Below are positions 41,216 to 52,448 of a stretch of 64,000 nucleotides of DNA, in pieces. The stretch is from Phytobacter diazotrophicus (lineage in GTDB: Bacteria > Pseudomonadota > Gammaproteobacteria > Enterobacterales > Enterobacteriaceae): assembly GCA_004346725.1 (NCBI GenBank), contig SMDE01000005.1:310001-374000 (forward strand), written 5' to 3'. Positions within the stretch are counted from its first letter, which is position 1; each line of letters starts with the position of its first letter. A program made the position numbers and the translations under genes. The notes beneath the pieces were generated by a model. It was not told the DNA's origin. It did not search any database and worked only from the letters and a program-made list of their open reading frames with translations.

Positions 41216-42109
41216 TTAGCCGTTGCTGTTACGCCCACCGGAACGACGGCTACCCGGTGCCTGACGATTGCCTGACACCTGGCTGTGGCGTTTTACCGCA
41301 CGACGAATCTGATTGGCTTTCATGCGGCGACGATCTTTTTCGACCGCCACTTTTGATGCAGTTTCCGGCGGCAACCCTACCAGCTCGCGCAGGTAGTTGG
41401 TTTGGGCCAGATCCAGTTCAGTATAACCACCGCGCGGCAATCCTTTCGGCAGTGGAATGTCGCCGTAGCGCACACGAATAAGACGGCTAACCTGCACGCC
41501 AACCGCTTCCCACAGGCGACGCACCTCGCGGTTACGCCCTTCGGTCAGGGTCACGTTATACCACTGGTTGATCCCTTCACCACCGCTAAATTTAATGGTT
41601 TTGAATGCTGCCGGACCATCTTCCAGTTGAACGCCACGTGACAGTTCACGCACCTTGGCCTCTTCAATCTGGCCGAATACACGCACCGCGTATTCACGTT
41701 CCACTTCACGGCTTGGGTGCATCAGGCGATTCGCCAGTTCACCGTCGGTGGTGAACAACAGCAGACCACAGGTGTTGACATCAAGACGTCCAACTGCAAT
41801 CCAACGGGCGCCGCGCAGTTTTGGCAGACGATCAAAAACGGTCGGACGGCCTTCCGGATCGTTACGCGTGCACAGCTCACCTTCTGGTTTGTAATACGCC
41901 AGCACACGGCAGATTTGTTCAGCGGACTCTTTTATCGAGATAAGATGACCGTCGATGCGAATTTTCAGCGCCTGGTTCACTTCAACGCGATCGCCCAGCG
42001 TGGCAATCTTGCCGTCTACGCTGACGCGGCCTGCTTCGATGATGGTTTCGATTTCACGGCGGGAGCCGTGGCCAGCTCGCGCCAGCACTTTCTGTAACTT
42101 TTCGCTCAT
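41216..42109 (-). CDS. rluB: 23S rRNA pseudouridine(2605) synthase
   Basis: The protein has 297 residues from ATG 42109 (GGAAGCTCT upstream), beginning [20 protein letters not shown] as in E. coli RluB (291). It has an N-terminal S4 RNA-binding domain and an RsuA-family catalytic domain with the active aspartate in [16 protein letters not shown] basic C-terminal tail is rich in Arg and Gly. The longer frame to 42310 is not supported. Confidence 0.96.
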   Translation of the reverse strand: MSEKLQKVLARAGHGSRREIETIIEAGRVSVDGKIATLGDRVEVNQALKIRIDGHLISIKESAEQICRVLAYYKPEGELCTRNDPEGRPTVFDRLPKLRGARWIAVGRLDVNTCGLLLFTTDGELANRLMHPSREVEREYAVRVFGQIEEAKVRELSRGVQLEDGPAAFKTIKFSGGEGINQWYNVTLTEGRNREVRRLWEAVGVQVSRLIRVRYGDIPLPKGLPRGGYTELDLAQTNYLRELVGLPPETASKVAVEKDRRRMKANQIRRAVKRHSQVSGNRQAPGSRRSGGRNSNG

Positions 42110-42206
42110 AGAGCTTCCTCGGGTGTCGCCTTCACAGGCGTCGAATAAGGTCATCAGGCCACTGCGGCACCTGTGAAATGGCCGCGTAGTATAGCGGCTT
42201 GCTTCA

Positions 42207-42827
42207 TTATAGGAAAGGTTTAACGTCGCCGACGCCTTCACGAATAACAACCGGGGCATCGTCGGTAAGATCGACCACCGTTGTCGGTTGTTGCCCCAGA
42301 TACCCGCCATGGATAATCAAATCGACCAGCTTTTCCAGACGGTCTTTAATTTCATCCGGATCGGACTCGGTAAATTCGCTGCCAGGTAGCATCAACGAAG
42401 TAGAGAGCATCGGCTCGCCAAGGGTATCGAGTAACGCCAGCGCAATTGGATTCGCCGGGACACGCAGACCGATGGTTTTACGTTTTTCCTGTAACAGGCG
42501 ACGCGGCACCTCTTTCGTTCCTTTCAGGATAAAGGTGTAGTTACCTGGGGTGTTATTTTTGATCAGACGAAAAGCCACATTATCGACGAACGCATAGGTC
42601 GATAGCTCAGACAAATCGCGGCACATCAGGGTAAAGTTATGGCCATCCGGCAATTGACGGATACGGCAAATACGCTCCATCGCCCCTTTGTCTTCAATTT
42701 TACAGCCTAACGCATAGCCGGAATCGGTAGGGTAAACAATCACCCCGCCTTTACGGACAATCTCAACGGCCTGGGTAATCAGGCGCGGTTGAGGATTCTC
42801 CGGATGAATGTAAAAAAACTGACTCAT
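42207..42827 (-). CDS. yciO: Sua5/YrdC-family protein YciO
   Basis: The protein has 206 residues, the same as E. coli YciO. It has the YrdC fold with [12 protein letters not shown] and [14 protein letters not shown]. It is related to the TsaC/Sua5 enzymes of tRNA t6A synthesis, but its own role is not settled. It overlaps the rnm stop by four bases. Confidence 0.95.
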   Translation of the reverse strand: MSQFFYIHPENPQPRLITQAVEIVRKGGVIVYPTDSGYALGCKIEDKGAMERICRIRQLPDGHNFTLMCRDLSELSTYAFVDNVAFRLIKNNTPGNYTFILKGTKEVPRRLLQEKRKTIGLRVPANPIALALLDTLGEPMLSTSLMLPGSEFTESDPDEIKDRLEKLVDLIIHGGYLGQQPTTVVDLTDDAPVVIREGVGDVKPFL

Positions 42828-43705
42828 ACTTCCCTCTCTTCACTGTTTTGCGGCTGCTCCCATTTGCACCAGACGCCCTCAACATCAGCCGGTAGCCAAA
42901 GCTTGCGCCCCAACTCAATCCATGGACATGGCTGATGGAAATCCGATCCCTGCGAGGCCAGTAAACCAAACTGGCGGGCATACTCGGCGAGTTGTTTACG
43001 CTCATTGGGAGCCTGCTGGCATTGGGCAACTTCCATCGCCTCTCCGCCGCTTTGGGCAAAATGCGCCAGCAGTCTTTTCAACCATTTAGCGGAGAGGTCA
43101 TATCGACCCGGATGGGCCAGGACCGCCGTTCCGCCAGAATGATGAATCACTTCAATAGCTTGTTCTATTGTACACCACTGCGGTGGAACATATCCGGTTT
43201 TCCCGCGCGCAAGATACCTTTTGAATACATCGGCCATATTGGTGGCTTTACCGCACTCCACCAGGAAGCGGGCAAAATGGCCACGCGTGACGGCAGCCCC
43301 TTGCGCCAGTCGCTGCGCGCCCTCCCATGCGCCCGGAATATGCGCCTTTTCCAGCCGCTCGGCAATCAGTCTGCCGCGCTGCTGGCGTCGTTCATGCTGA
43401 TCCTGTAAAAATGTACACAGCGTCGGGTTTTCGATATCCATATTCAGCCCCACGATGTGGATCTCGTGGTTTTCCCAGACGGTGGAAATCTCCACACCGC
43501 TAATGAGTTTGAGTGCCAGCCCGGCACGTTCAATTTCTTCACGCGCAGCGGGAATGGCTGCGGTAGTGTCGTGATCGGTAATCGCCAGGGTCCCTACGCG
43601 CATTGTAACCGCACGGTGGACCAGTTCTTGTGGTGTCAGGACGCCATCGGAGGCAATAGTGTGGCTGTGCAGGTCATAAATCACTGCGTAATTCGTGTCG
43701 CTCAA
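42824..43705 (-). CDS. rnm: PHP-domain RNase AM / 5'-3' phosphatase
   Basis: The protein has 293 residues starting at a TTG (43705), giving MSDTNYAVIYDLHSHTIASD as in E. coli YciV. The PHP-domain metal motifs DLHSHT, ITDHDTT and HPGRYDLS are present. In E. coli it matures the 5' ends of rRNAs and hydrolyses nucleoside 3',5'-bisphosphates. It is divergent from the trp operon. Confidence 0.93.
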   Translation of the reverse strand: MSDTNYAVIYDLHSHTIASDGVLTPQELVHRAVTMRVGTLAITDHDTTAAIPAAREEIERAGLALKLISGVEISTVWENHEIHIVGLNMDIENPTLCTFLQDQHERRQQRGRLIAERLEKAHIPGAWEGAQRLAQGAAVTRGHFARFLVECGKATNMADVFKRYLARGKTGYVPPQWCTIEQAIEVIHHSGGTAVLAHPGRYDLSAKWLKRLLAHFAQSGGEAMEVAQCQQAPNERKQLAEYARQFGLLASQGSDFHQPCPWIELGRKLWLPADVEGVWCKWEQPQNSEEREV

Positions 43706-43781
43706 AAGCGGCTCCCGTGGCCGATAAAACAATAACTGTGCCCTATCATAACGTTCTGCGGCGATTTTCTGAAATCGAGGG

Positions 43782-43815
43782 TTGACTTTCCTCGCTCGAA
43801 CCAGTTAACTAGTAC
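43782..43815 (+). promoter_or_regulatory. trp promoter and TrpR operator
   Basis: -35 TTGACT (43782-43787) and -10 TTAACT (43805-43810) are separated by 17 bases. The near-palindrome GAACCAGTTAACTAGTAC (43798-43815) overlaps the -10 and matches the E. coli trp operator except at one position. TrpR with tryptophan should repress here. Confidence 0.92.
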
Positions 43816-43842
43816 GCAAGTTCACTCCACGAGGTATCACTG

Positions 43843-43887
43843 ATGAATATGCATATTTCCGTAAACCGCTGGTGGCGCACTCCCTGA
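43843..43887 (+). CDS. trpL: trp operon leader peptide
   Basis: Fourteen codons, MNMHISVNRWWRTP, with tandem Trp codons at 10-11. Ribosome stalling at these codons controls attenuation. The N-terminal part differs from the E. coli peptide, but the WWRT core and the distance to the attenuator are kept. CACGAGGTATCACTG carries the ribosome-binding site. Confidence 0.92.
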   Translation: MNMHISVNRWWRTP

Positions 43888-43931
43888 CATTGGGCAGTGT
43901 TTCACGTGCGTATTCAGCACACCGATACCCG

Positions 43932-43958
43932 GCCCGCCAACTGAGCGGGCTTTTTTTT
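43932..43958 (+). terminator. trp attenuator
   Basis: GCCCGC/GCGGGC with a 7-base loop followed by eight T residues, 45 bases past the trpL stop. This is the 3:4 hairpin of the classic attenuator. Confidence 0.93.
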
Positions 43959-43980
43959 GAACACATTTATGAGAGCAACT

Positions 43981-45543
43981 ATGCAAACGCAAAAACCGAC
44001 ACTCGAATTGCTCACTAGCAACGCGCTGTACCGGGAGAACCCGACCGCGTTATTCCATCAACTGTGTGGTGCACGTCCGGCAACCTTGTTGCTGGAATCC
44101 GCCGACATCGACAGCAAAAACGATTTAAAAAGCCTGCTGCTGGTGGATAGCGCGCTGCGCATTACCGCGCTGGGTGACACTGTCACTATTGAGGCGTTAA
44201 CGCAAAACGGCGCGTCTCTGTTACCGCTGCTGGATGCCGCGCTTCCGGCTGGTGTAGAAAACACCGTCCGGGCAGATACTCGCGTCTTACGTTTTCCGCC
44301 CGTCAGCACCCTGCTCGACGAAGACGCACGCCTGTGTTCACTCTCTGTTTTCGATGCCTTCCGTCTGTTACAGGGGCTGGTCGAAGTCCCTGCCGATGAG
44401 CGCGAAGCCATGTTCTTCGGCGGCCTGTTTGCCTACGACCTGGTGGCCGGATTCGAAGATTTACCCGCGCTGCGCCATGACCGTCGCTGCCCGGACTACT
44501 GCTTTTATCTGGCAGAAACTTTACTGGTGATCGACCATCAGAAGCGTCACACCCGCATTCAGGTGAGCCTGTTTTCCGCCGATGCTGACGAAAAAGCGCG
44601 ACTGACTCAACGAATTGAAACCCTGCATGAACAATTAAATGTGCCGCCAGGGCCATTGCCAGTTGAATCCGTCAGCGATATGCGCTGCGAATGCAACCAG
44701 AGCGATGAAGAGTACGGCGCGGTTGTGCGCCAGATGCAAAAAGCGATTCGTGCCGGTGAGATTTTTCAGGTCGTGCCGTCTCGTCGTTTCACCCTGCCGT
44801 GCCCGTCACCGCTGGCCGCCTATGAAGTACTGAAAAAGAGCAACCCAAGCCCGTACATGTTCTTTATGCAGGACAATGACTTCGCCCTGTTTGGCGCCTC
44901 GCCGGAAAGCTCTCTCAAATATGACGCCACCTCACGCCAGATTGAAATCTACCCGATCGCCGGGACTCGCCCACGCGGACGTCGCGCCGACGGTTCCCTG
45001 GATCGTGACCTGGACAGCCGTATTGAACTCGAAATGCGTACCGACCATAAAGAGCTTTCCGAGCATCTGATGCTGGTTGACCTCGCGCGTAACGATCTGG
45101 CACGCATTTGTACTCCAGGCAGTCGCTATGTGGCAGATCTGACCAAAGTCGACCGCTACTCCTTCGTAATGCATCTGGTTTCGCGTGTGGTCGGTGAACT
45201 GCGACAGGACCTGGACGTGCTCCACGCTTATCGCGCTTGTATGAACATGGGCACGCTCAGTGGGGCCCCAAAAGTACGCGCCATGCAGCTTATTGCCGAT
45301 GCAGAAGGCTCCCGCCGTGGCAGTTACGGCGGCGCGGTGGGCTATTTCACCGCCCACGGTGACCTGGATACCTGCATCGTGATTCGTTCTGCCTGGGTTG
45401 AAGACGGTGTCGCCACCGTTCAGGCAGGCGCTGGCGTGGTACTGGATTCAGTGCCGCAATCAGAAGCCGATGAAACACGTAATAAAGCCCGCGCGGTTCT
45501 GCGCGCCATTGCTAAAGCGCATAACGCTCAGGAGACATTCTGA
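43981..45543 (+). CDS. trpE: anthranilate synthase component I
   Basis: The protein has 520 residues from ATG 43981, the same as E. coli TrpE ([12 protein letters not shown]). The feedback-site motif [10 protein letters not shown] is intact at the N-terminus. The chorismate-binding domain has [14 protein letters not shown] and RNDLARIC. It makes anthranilate from chorismate with TrpD-bound glutamine amidotransferase. TGATG overlap with trpD. Confidence 0.98.
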   Translation: MQTQKPTLELLTSNALYRENPTALFHQLCGARPATLLLESADIDSKNDLKSLLLVDSALRITALGDTVTIEALTQNGASLLPLLDAALPAGVENTVRADTRVLRFPPVSTLLDEDARLCSLSVFDAFRLLQGLVEVPADEREAMFFGGLFAYDLVAGFEDLPALRHDRRCPDYCFYLAETLLVIDHQKRHTRIQVSLFSADADEKARLTQRIETLHEQLNVPPGPLPVESVSDMRCECNQSDEEYGAVVRQMQKAIRAGEIFQVVPSRRFTLPCPSPLAAYEVLKKSNPSPYMFFMQDNDFALFGASPESSLKYDATSRQIEIYPIAGTRPRGRRADGSLDRDLDSRIELEMRTDHKELSEHLMLVDLARNDLARICTPGSRYVADLTKVDRYSFVMHLVSRVVGELRQDLDVLHAYRACMNMGTLSGAPKVRAMQLIADAEGSRRGSYGGAVGYFTAHGDLDTCIVIRSAWVEDGVATVQAGAGVVLDSVPQSEADETRNKARAVLRAIAKAHNAQETF

Positions 45544-47138
45544 TGGCTGACATTCTGCTGCTCGATAATATCGACTCATTTACCTATAACCTGGCGGATC
45601 AGTTGCGCGCCAGCGGGCATAACGTGGTGATTTACCGTAACCATGTTCCGGCACAAACCCTGATTGACCGCCTGGCGACCATGAAAAACCCGGTGCTGAT
45701 GCTCTCGCCAGGGCCAGGGGCGCCGTCAGAAGCAGGCTGCATGCCTGAGTTGCTGACCCGCATGCGCGGCAAATTGCCGATTATCGGCATCTGTCTGGGA
45801 CATCAGGCAATTGTAGAAGCCTATGGCGGCTATGTCGGTCAGGCAGGCGAAATCCTGCACGGTAAAGCCTCAAGCATTGAACATGACGGTCAGGCCATGT
45901 TTGCCGGGCTGGCGAACCCGCTGCCGGTGGCGCGCTACCATTCACTGGTGGGCAGCAACATTCCAGCAGGGTTAACCATCAACGCGCATTTTAATGGCAT
46001 GGTGATGGCCGTGCGTCATGATGCGGATCGCGTGTGTGGATTCCAGTTCCATCCGGAATCCATTCTGACTTCGCAAGGCGCCCGCTTGCTGGAACAAACC
46101 CTGGCCTGGGCGCTGCAGAAACTGGAGCAGACCAATACCCTGCAACCAGTACTGGAAAAACTGTATCAGGCGCAAACCCTGAGCCAACAGGAAAGCCACC
46201 AGCTTTTCTCTGCCGTGGTGCGCGGCGAGCTGAAGCCTGAACAACTGGCCGCAGCGCTGGTCAGTATGAAAGTGCGTGGTGAGCACCCCAATGAAATCGC
46301 CGGGGCGGCCACCGCGTTACTGGAAAATGCCGCGCCGTTCCCACGCCCGGACTACCCGTTTGCCGATATCGTGGGCACCGGTGGCGACGGCAGCAACAGT
46401 ATCAATATTTCCACCGCCAGCGCTTTTGTGGCGGCGGCCTGTGGGCTTAAGGTTGCCAAACACGGTAACCGCAGCGTTTCCAGCCGTTCCGGCTCATCCG
46501 ATTTACTGGCAGCTTTCGGCATTAATCTGGATATGAATGCGGATAAATCCCGCACTGCGCTGGATGAACTGGGGGTCTGTTTCTTATTTGCACCGAAGTA
46601 TCACACCGGGTTCCGCCACGCGATGCCGGTGCGCCAGCAGCTTAAAACGCGCACCTTGTTTAACGTCCTGGGGCCATTGATTAACCCGGCGCACCCGCCG
46701 CTGGCGTTGATCGGTGTTTACAGCCCGGAACTGGTGTTACCCATTGCCGAAACCTTGCGTGTTCTGGGCTATCAACGTGCGGCCGTTGTGCACAGCGGTG
46801 GGATGGATGAGGTGTCACTGCATGCCCCGACGGTAGTGGCTGAATTGCGTGACGGCGAGATCAAAAGCTACCAGCTTACCGCTGCTGATTTCGGTCTGAC
46901 GCCCTATCACCAGGAGCAACTGGCAGGCGGCACACCGGAAGAAAACCGTGACATTCTGACACGCTTACTACAAGGTAAAGGTGAAGCCGCCCATGAGGCC
47001 GCCGTCGCTGCAAATGTCGCCATGTTGATGCGTTTACATGGTGAAGAGGATTTGCAAGCTAACGCGCAAAAAGTTATGCAGGTGCTGCACAGCGGCGCCG
47101 CCTATGACAAAGTCACCGCACTTGCGGCAAGAGGGTAA
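45543..47138 (+). CDS. trpD: anthranilate synthase component II / phosphoribosyltransferase (TrpGD fusion)
   Basis: This 531-residue fusion is typical of Enterobacteriaceae. Residues 1 to about 195 form a class I glutamine amidotransferase with the cysteine in [15 protein letters not shown]. The rest is anthranilate phosphoribosyltransferase with [14 protein letters not shown] and KHGNRSVSS. It performs the first two steps of the Trp branch. Confidence 0.98.
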   Translation: MADILLLDNIDSFTYNLADQLRASGHNVVIYRNHVPAQTLIDRLATMKNPVLMLSPGPGAPSEAGCMPELLTRMRGKLPIIGICLGHQAIVEAYGGYVGQAGEILHGKASSIEHDGQAMFAGLANPLPVARYHSLVGSNIPAGLTINAHFNGMVMAVRHDADRVCGFQFHPESILTSQGARLLEQTLAWALQKLEQTNTLQPVLEKLYQAQTLSQQESHQLFSAVVRGELKPEQLAAALVSMKVRGEHPNEIAGAATALLENAAPFPRPDYPFADIVGTGGDGSNSINISTASAFVAAACGLKVAKHGNRSVSSRSGSSDLLAAFGINLDMNADKSRTALDELGVCFLFAPKYHTGFRHAMPVRQQLKTRTLFNVLGPLINPAHPPLALIGVYSPELVLPIAETLRVLGYQRAAVVHSGGMDEVSLHAPTVVAELRDGEIKSYQLTAADFGLTPYHQEQLAGGTPEENRDILTRLLQGKGEAAHEAAVAANVAMLMRLHGEEDLQANAQKVMQVLHSGAAYDKVTALAARG

Positions 47139-47141
47139 AGA

Positions 47142-48500
47142 ATGCAAACCGTATTAGCAAAAATCGTCGCGGATAAGGCGATTTGGGTAGCCGCCCGCAA
47201 GGAGCAGCAGCCGCTGGCCAGTTTTCAGAATGACGTGGTGCCGAGCACTCGTCGCTTCTACGACGCCCTGCAGGGTACGCGCACCGCGTTTATCCTGGAA
47301 TGCAAAAAAGCATCCCCGTCAAAAGGGGTGATTCGCGATGATTTCGACCCGGCGCGAATCGCCGGGGTTTACAAACACCATGCGTCGGCCATCTCCGTAC
47401 TGACCGACGAGAAATATTTCCAGGGCAGTTTTGATTTCCTGCCTGTTGTCAGCCAGATCGCGCATCAGCCGATTCTGTGTAAGGACTTCATTATCGACCC
47501 TTACCAGATTTATCTGGCGCGCTTTTACCAGGCCGATGCCTGCCTGCTGATGCTCTCGGTACTGGATGATGAGCAATACCGCCAGCTCTCTGCCGTCGCC
47601 CACAGTCTGAGCATGGGTGTACTGACCGAAGTCAGCAATGAAGAAGAGCTGGAACGCGCTATCGCGCTTGGGGCAAAAGTGGTCGGCATCAATAACCGCG
47701 ACCTGCGCGATCTGTCCATCGATCTGAATCGTACACGTCAGTTGGCTCCGCGCCTGGGCGCGGGGGTAACGGTTATCAGCGAATCAGGGATTAACACTTA
47801 TGCCCAGGTGCGTGAACTGAGCCATTTCGCCAATGGTTTCCTGATTGGCTCCGCGCTGATGTCTCATGACGATCTGGACGCCGCCGTTAAACGCGTTTTG
47901 CTTGGCGAAAATAAAGTCTGCGGCCTGACGCGCCCGCAAGATGCGCTGGTCGCTTATGAAGCGGGAGCGATTTATGGCGGTCTGATTTTCGTTGCCTCTT
48001 CCCCCCGTGCCGTCAACATCGCCCAGGCCCGCACGGTTATGGCGGGCGCACCGCTCCAGTATGTTGGTGTGTTCCGTAATGCGCCGGTCGAAACCGTGTC
48101 GGCCAACGTGGAGCAACTGGGGTTAGTCGCCGTACAGTTACACGGCAGTGAAGACCAGCACTATATCGACACACTGCGTAAGCAGTTGCCGGATAGCGTA
48201 AAAATCTGGAAGGCGCTGAGCGTGGGCGACACCCTGCCGGCCCGCGACCTGAACCATGTCGATAAGTATGTGTTTGATAACGGCCAGGGCGGTAGCGGTA
48301 AGCGTTTTGACTGGAGCCTGCTGTCAGGGCAAACGCTGGACAACGTACTGCTGGCTGGCGGACTTGGCGCAGATAACTGCGTGGAGGCGGCCAAAACCGG
48401 CTGTGCCGGACTCGATTTCAATTCAGGCGTAGAGTCTGAACCCGGGAAAAAAGACGCCGATAAAGTGGCCTCGGTATTCCGAACTTTACGCGCTTATTAA
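47142..48500 (+). CDS. trpC: indole-3-glycerol-phosphate synthase / PRA isomerase
   Basis: This 452-residue bifunctional protein carries IGPS (about 1-255, [26 protein letters not shown]) and PRAI (about 256-452, [19 protein letters not shown]). It performs two consecutive steps of tryptophan synthesis. It starts three bases after trpD. Confidence 0.98.
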   Translation: MQTVLAKIVADKAIWVAARKEQQPLASFQNDVVPSTRRFYDALQGTRTAFILECKKASPSKGVIRDDFDPARIAGVYKHHASAISVLTDEKYFQGSFDFLPVVSQIAHQPILCKDFIIDPYQIYLARFYQADACLLMLSVLDDEQYRQLSAVAHSLSMGVLTEVSNEEELERAIALGAKVVGINNRDLRDLSIDLNRTRQLAPRLGAGVTVISESGINTYAQVRELSHFANGFLIGSALMSHDDLDAAVKRVLLGENKVCGLTRPQDALVAYEAGAIYGGLIFVASSPRAVNIAQARTVMAGAPLQYVGVFRNAPVETVSANVEQLGLVAVQLHGSEDQHYIDTLRKQLPDSVKIWKALSVGDTLPARDLNHVDKYVFDNGQGGSGKRFDWSLLSGQTLDNVLLAGGLGADNCVEAAKTGCAGLDFNSGVESEPGKKDADKVASVFRTLRAY

Positions 48501-48511
48501 GGAAGAAAACC

Positions 48512-49705
48512 ATGACGACATTATTAAACCCGTATTTTGGTGAGTTTGGTGGCATGTATGTGCCGCAAATCCTGATGCCTGCACTGCGTCAGCTGGAAGA
48601 AGCCTTTGTCAGCGCGCAAAAAGATCCTGAGTTTCAGGCGCAATTTACCGATTTACTGAAAAACTACGCCGGTCGCCCGACCGCGCTGACTAAATGCCAG
48701 AACATTACCGCAGGGACGAATACCACCCTGTACCTGAAGCGTGAGGATTTACTGCACGGCGGCGCGCACAAAACCAACCAGGTATTAGGACAGGCGCTGC
48801 TGGCCAAACGGATGGGTAAAACAGAAATCATCGCCGAAACCGGTGCCGGGCAGCACGGTGTGGCATCGGCGCTCGCCAGCGCCCTGCTCGGCCTGAAATG
48901 CCGCATCTACATGGGCGCGAAAGATGTGGAGCGTCAGTCACCAAACGTCTTCCGTATGCGCTTAATGGGCGCAGAGGTGATCCCGGTACACAGCGGCTCC
49001 GCCACCCTGAAAGATGCCTGTAATGAAGCGCTGCGCGACTGGTCTGGCAGCTACGATACCGCGCACTACATGCTCGGTACCGCCGCAGGCCCGCACCCCT
49101 TCCCGACTATTGTGCGTGAATTCCAGCGGATGATCGGTGAAGAGACCAAAGTGCAGATCCTCGAAAAAGAAGGCCGCCTGCCGGATGCCGTCATCGCCTG
49201 CGTGGGCGGCGGCTCCAATGCGATCGGCATGTTTGCCGATTTCATTGAAGAAACCAGTGTTGGCCTTATTGGGGTCGAACCTGCCGGACACGGTATCGAA
49301 ACCGGTGAACACGGCGCGCCGCTTAAGCATGGCCGCGTGGGGATCTATTTCGGAATGAAATCCCCAATGATGCAGACCGATGAAGGCCAGATCGAGGAGT
49401 CGTACTCTATCTCTGCGGGGCTGGATTTCCCGTCCGTGGGGCCACAGCACGCTTATCTGAACAGCACCGGTCGTGCGGATTATGTCTCTATTACCGATGA
49501 CGAAGCACTCGAAGCCTTTAAGACGCTGTGCCGCCACGAAGGGATTATTCCGGCACTCGAATCCTCCCACGCCCTGGCCCATGCGCTGAAAATGATGCGT
49601 GAGAACCCGGAAAAAGAGCAACTGCTGGTGGTTAACCTGTCTGGCCGTGGAGATAAAGATATCTTCACCGTACACGATATTTTGAAAGCGCGAGGGGAAA
49701 TCTGA
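48512..49705 (+). CDS. trpB: tryptophan synthase beta chain
   Basis: The protein has 397 residues. The PLP lysine is in [15 protein letters not shown], and the phosphate-binding loop is [12 protein letters not shown]. It condenses indole with serine. The last base is shared with the trpA ATG, so translation is coupled. Confidence 0.98.
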   Translation: MTTLLNPYFGEFGGMYVPQILMPALRQLEEAFVSAQKDPEFQAQFTDLLKNYAGRPTALTKCQNITAGTNTTLYLKREDLLHGGAHKTNQVLGQALLAKRMGKTEIIAETGAGQHGVASALASALLGLKCRIYMGAKDVERQSPNVFRMRLMGAEVIPVHSGSATLKDACNEALRDWSGSYDTAHYMLGTAAGPHPFPTIVREFQRMIGEETKVQILEKEGRLPDAVIACVGGGSNAIGMFADFIEETSVGLIGVEPAGHGIETGEHGAPLKHGRVGIYFGMKSPMMQTDEGQIEESYSISAGLDFPSVGPQHAYLNSTGRADYVSITDDEALEAFKTLCRHEGIIPALESSHALAHALKMMRENPEKEQLLVVNLSGRGDKDIFTVHDILKARGEI

Positions 49706-50511
49706 TGGAACGCTACGAGACACTTTTTAAACAATTGAAGGAACGCAAGGAAGGCGCATTTGTTCCCTTTGTCACGCTGGGCGATCCCTCACCTGAGCAA
49801 TCACTGAAAATCATCGATACGCTGATTGAAGCTGGCGCCGATGCACTGGAATTAGGGATCCCGTTTTCAGACCCTCTGGCAGATGGCCCGACCATTCAAA
49901 ACGCCACGCTGCGCGCCTTTGCCGCAGGCGTCACGCCGAGCCAGTGTTTTGAAATGCTGGCCGCGATTCGCCAGAAACATCCGACGATCCCGATTGGCCT
50001 GCTGATGTACGCCAACCTCGTCTTTAGCCGCGGTATAGATGAGTTCTATGCCCAGTGCGAGAAAGCGGGTGTCGACTCAGTGCTGGTCGCCGATGTGCCA
50101 GTGGAGGAGTCTGCGCCGTTCCGTCAGGCCGCGCTGCGGCATAATGTCGCGCCGATCTTCATCTGCCCGCCAAACGCCGATGACGAGTTGCTGCGTCAAA
50201 TCGCCTCGCACGGTCGCGGTTATACCTATCTGCTCTCCCGTGCCGGGGTTACCGGGGCGGAAAACCGTGCCGCGTTGCCGCTCCACCACCTGGTCGAAAA
50301 ACTGACCGAGTATCATGCTGCACCGCCATTGCAAGGGTTTGGTATCTCTGCGCCTGACCAGGTGACCGCAGCCATTGACGCGGGCGCTGCCGGGGCAATA
50401 TCAGGTTCCGCTATCGTCAAAATTATTGAGAAGAACCTTGATAAACCTGCCGTGATGCTCGAAGAACTTGGCGCATTTGTCCGGGCGATGAAAGCTGGCA
50501 CTCGTCAGTAA
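49705..50511 (+). CDS. trpA: tryptophan synthase alpha chain
   Basis: The protein has 268 residues. Catalytic E49 lies in [16 protein letters not shown] and D60 in the same loop. It cleaves indole-3-glycerol phosphate and channels indole to TrpB. It is the last gene of the operon. Confidence 0.98.
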   Translation: MERYETLFKQLKERKEGAFVPFVTLGDPSPEQSLKIIDTLIEAGADALELGIPFSDPLADGPTIQNATLRAFAAGVTPSQCFEMLAAIRQKHPTIPIGLLMYANLVFSRGIDEFYAQCEKAGVDSVLVADVPVEESAPFRQAALRHNVAPIFICPPNADDELLRQIASHGRGYTYLLSRAGVTGAENRAALPLHHLVEKLTEYHAAPPLQGFGISAPDQVTAAIDAGAAGAISGSAIVKIIEKNLDKPAVMLEELGAFVRAMKAGTRQ

Positions 50512-50521
50512 TGCCTCCTGA

Positions 50522-50549
50522 CGCCCGGCCCACCGCCGGGCGTTTTTTT
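50522..50549 (+). terminator. trp operon terminator
   Basis: CGCCCGGC/GCCGGGCG with loop CCACC, followed by seven T residues, about 10 bases past the trpA stop. Confidence 0.93.
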
Positions 50550-50860
50550 CCGCTCACTGAAACAGCGTCTGCACCTTCGGCACAGCCCCATTTCACCAAT
50601 AGCACTCATTCTTTGCTGATGCGTCTGTCTTATTATTCGTTTTTCAGCGGCCTGTCGTTTCCCTTTTCTTCACCCGGTGGCTGACTGTTAACTACAACAC
50701 AATCCTGACTCGCGACGGCTATAGCGGGTCAATTCTGCGTTGCCTGCATAACGCTAAGGCTTAATAATGTCGAGGATATGTGGGACACGGATGACAGTAA
50801 ACAACGTAGCGTATTCATCATCCGTCAGACGCTGATGTCTTTAATGGGAAGGATGTCCAT
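50550..50860. other. intergenic region after trpA
   Basis: About 310 bases with no supported gene. A 7-bp inverted repeat CGGATGA/TCATCCG (50788-50794 and 50818-50824) precedes the small membrane gene. A 14-codon frame at 50791 is too short to call. E. coli has yciGFE near here; they are absent. Confidence 0.5.
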
Positions 50861-51046
50861 ATGTTTAATAAAGCCGCATTGATAAGAGGCTGGTTTACAA
50901 TTGCGACGATTTTCACCTGTTTCACCCTTGGCAGTTATATAGGCCATTACTATTTTGCCGGTTCACGTATTCCATGGCTTATAGGGGTTATTGCCGCAAT
51001 AGTCATCAATTGGGGATCATACGGTGTGCTAAAAAAACTCACCTGA
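50861..51046 (+). CDS. small two-helix membrane protein
   Basis: A 61-residue protein with two hydrophobic helices (about 10-30 and 37-55) separated by YYFAGSRIPW, and a short basic tail (KKLT). GGAAGGA precedes the ATG. It is followed 15 bases later by a strong bidirectional terminator shared with ompW, which supports its being a real gene. I do not recognise it. Confidence 0.7.
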   Translation: MFNKAALIRGWFTIATIFTCFTLGSYIGHYYFAGSRIPWLIGVIAAIVINWGSYGVLKKLT

Positions 51047-51060
51047 ATTTCTTTTTGATA

Positions 51061-51092
51061 AAAACTGGCCACCCTTATGCGGCCAGTTTTTT
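51061..51092. terminator. bidirectional terminator before ompW
   Basis: AAAACTGGCC/GGCCAGTTTT with a 10-base loop and T runs on both strands, between the small membrane gene and ompW, which converge. Confidence 0.88.
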
Positions 51093-51102
51093 ATAGTGCC
51101 TG

Positions 51103-51738
51103 TCAGAAGCGATAGCCAGCAGCGAACATAAATACCCACGGATCGAGCCGCGTACTCACGCTTTGCTGAGCGCCTCCCGCTTTAAAGCGAACGTCCGTAT
51201 CAATATCCATGTACCAGACCGAGGCATTAATCAGCCAGTTACGGTTAATTAAATAATCCACCCCTACCTGTCCTGCCGCGCCCCAGGAATTTTTCAGGCT
51301 TAAATCAGAAAGTCCAGCCGATTTACCCGTATCGTTGAATTTTTCATCAAAGAACATGGTGTAGTTGATACCCGCACCAATATACGGGCGGACTTTACTT
51401 GCGGCATCACCAAAATACCACTGTGCCATGAGCGTTGGGGGCAAGTGGTGAACGGTTGCAATATTACCGGTTGGGCCGGTCCCTACTTTATGACGAAACG
51501 GGGTCGCTGCCAGCAATTCCACGCCAACGTTGTCCGTTGCCATATACGTCATGGTCAGTCCGAGCTGGGTATTATTATCGACGTTAAAACTTCCCAGACT
51601 CCCTAACACATTATCCGATCCCTCCGTCGGCCTCACAGTCGCGGAACCGGCACGCATGAAAAATTCCCCCGCTTCATGCGCATACGCACCTGCGGAAAGA
51701 CTGCTGAGGATCAATGCTGCCACGGCTAATTTATTCAT
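51103..51738 (-). CDS. ompW: outer membrane protein W
   Basis: The protein has 211 residues from ATG 51738 (GGAGTGGAT upstream), one shorter than in E. coli. A signal peptide ending AYA-H is followed by an eight-stranded barrel starting HEAGEFFMRAGSATVRPTEG and ending in the aromatic C-terminus AGYRF needed for outer-membrane insertion. It forms a hydrophobic channel and is a colicin S4 receptor in E. coli. The longer frame to 51798 is not used. Confidence 0.96.
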   Translation of the reverse strand: MNKLAVAALILSSLSAGAYAHEAGEFFMRAGSATVRPTEGSDNVLGSLGSFNVDNNTQLGLTMTYMATDNVGVELLAATPFRHKVGTGPTGNIATVHHLPPTLMAQWYFGDAASKVRPYIGAGINYTMFFDEKFNDTGKSAGLSDLSLKNSWGAAGQVGVDYLINRNWLINASVWYMDIDTDVRFKAGGAQQSVSTRLDPWVFMFAAGYRF

Positions 51739-52019
51739 ATCCACTCCATGTATGTGGTTTTTCATAGGCGCCGTGAATATACCTATAAATAAGTACATCG
51801 TGATCCAATCTGGATCACATTACATTCGTTAATTTAACATTTATTGATCTGAGTTAATTTTGACTGCCAGTTCACACTTTTAGTTTTTGTATTCACATCA
51901 ATTTTGCCGTTTAAACTTGCTAAAAAAATCGTCATCGTTCCCTCTTGCCGACGCGTGTTCGTGGGTCTACTTTAATGAACTCACAATTTGAATTGATGCG
52001 TAGTTATTGCAGGTGTGCC

Positions 52020-52415
52020 ATGAGTGATCTCAACCCGTGCATGTCGTGCGGAGCCTGTTGTGCTTATTTTCGTGTCTCTTTCTACTGGGCCGAGGCGGAT
52101 GACGCTGGCGGTTCCGTACCGGCTCAACTGACTGAGCCTGTCACCCCCTTTTTACGCTGTATGCGCGGAACCAATCAGAAGCGAAGCCATTGTGTCGCGC
52201 TGGAAGGCATTCCGGGTGAGTCAGCGCGTTGCCGTATTTATGAGCAACGACCATCTCCTTGCCGCGAATTTATGATGTCGGGCGAGAATGACGAGGCCAA
52301 TGAGGCCTGCGATCGCGCCCGTGCGTATTACGGATTACCACCGCTTTACAAAGATATGCTTTTCCATACATCCACGGAGGCTGCCACCGATGACGCTTTC
52401 AGGGTACAATTGTGA
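52020..52415 (+). CDS. YkgJ-family cysteine cluster protein
   Basis: A 131-residue protein starting at ATG 52020 (CAGGTG upstream). The N-terminal [13 protein letters not shown] (C7, C10, C13, C14), then [20 protein letters not shown] and [13 protein letters not shown], fit the UPF0153/YkgJ family, which is thought to bind zinc or an iron-sulfur centre. The function is unknown. It lies just upstream of yciC on the same strand. An ATG at 51975 is an alternative start. Confidence 0.85.
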   Translation: MSDLNPCMSCGACCAYFRVSFYWAEADDAGGSVPAQLTEPVTPFLRCMRGTNQKRSHCVALEGIPGESARCRIYEQRPSPCREFMMSGENDEANEACDRARAYYGLPPLYKDMLFHTSTEAATDDAFRVQL

Positions 52416-52448
52416 TGAATTTAACATTGCAGAACTCAAGGAGAGTGC

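Noticed and set aside
50791-50835. 14-codon frame resembling a leader peptide before the small membrane gene
   Set aside because: No codon run or attenuator structure was seen; too short to support.
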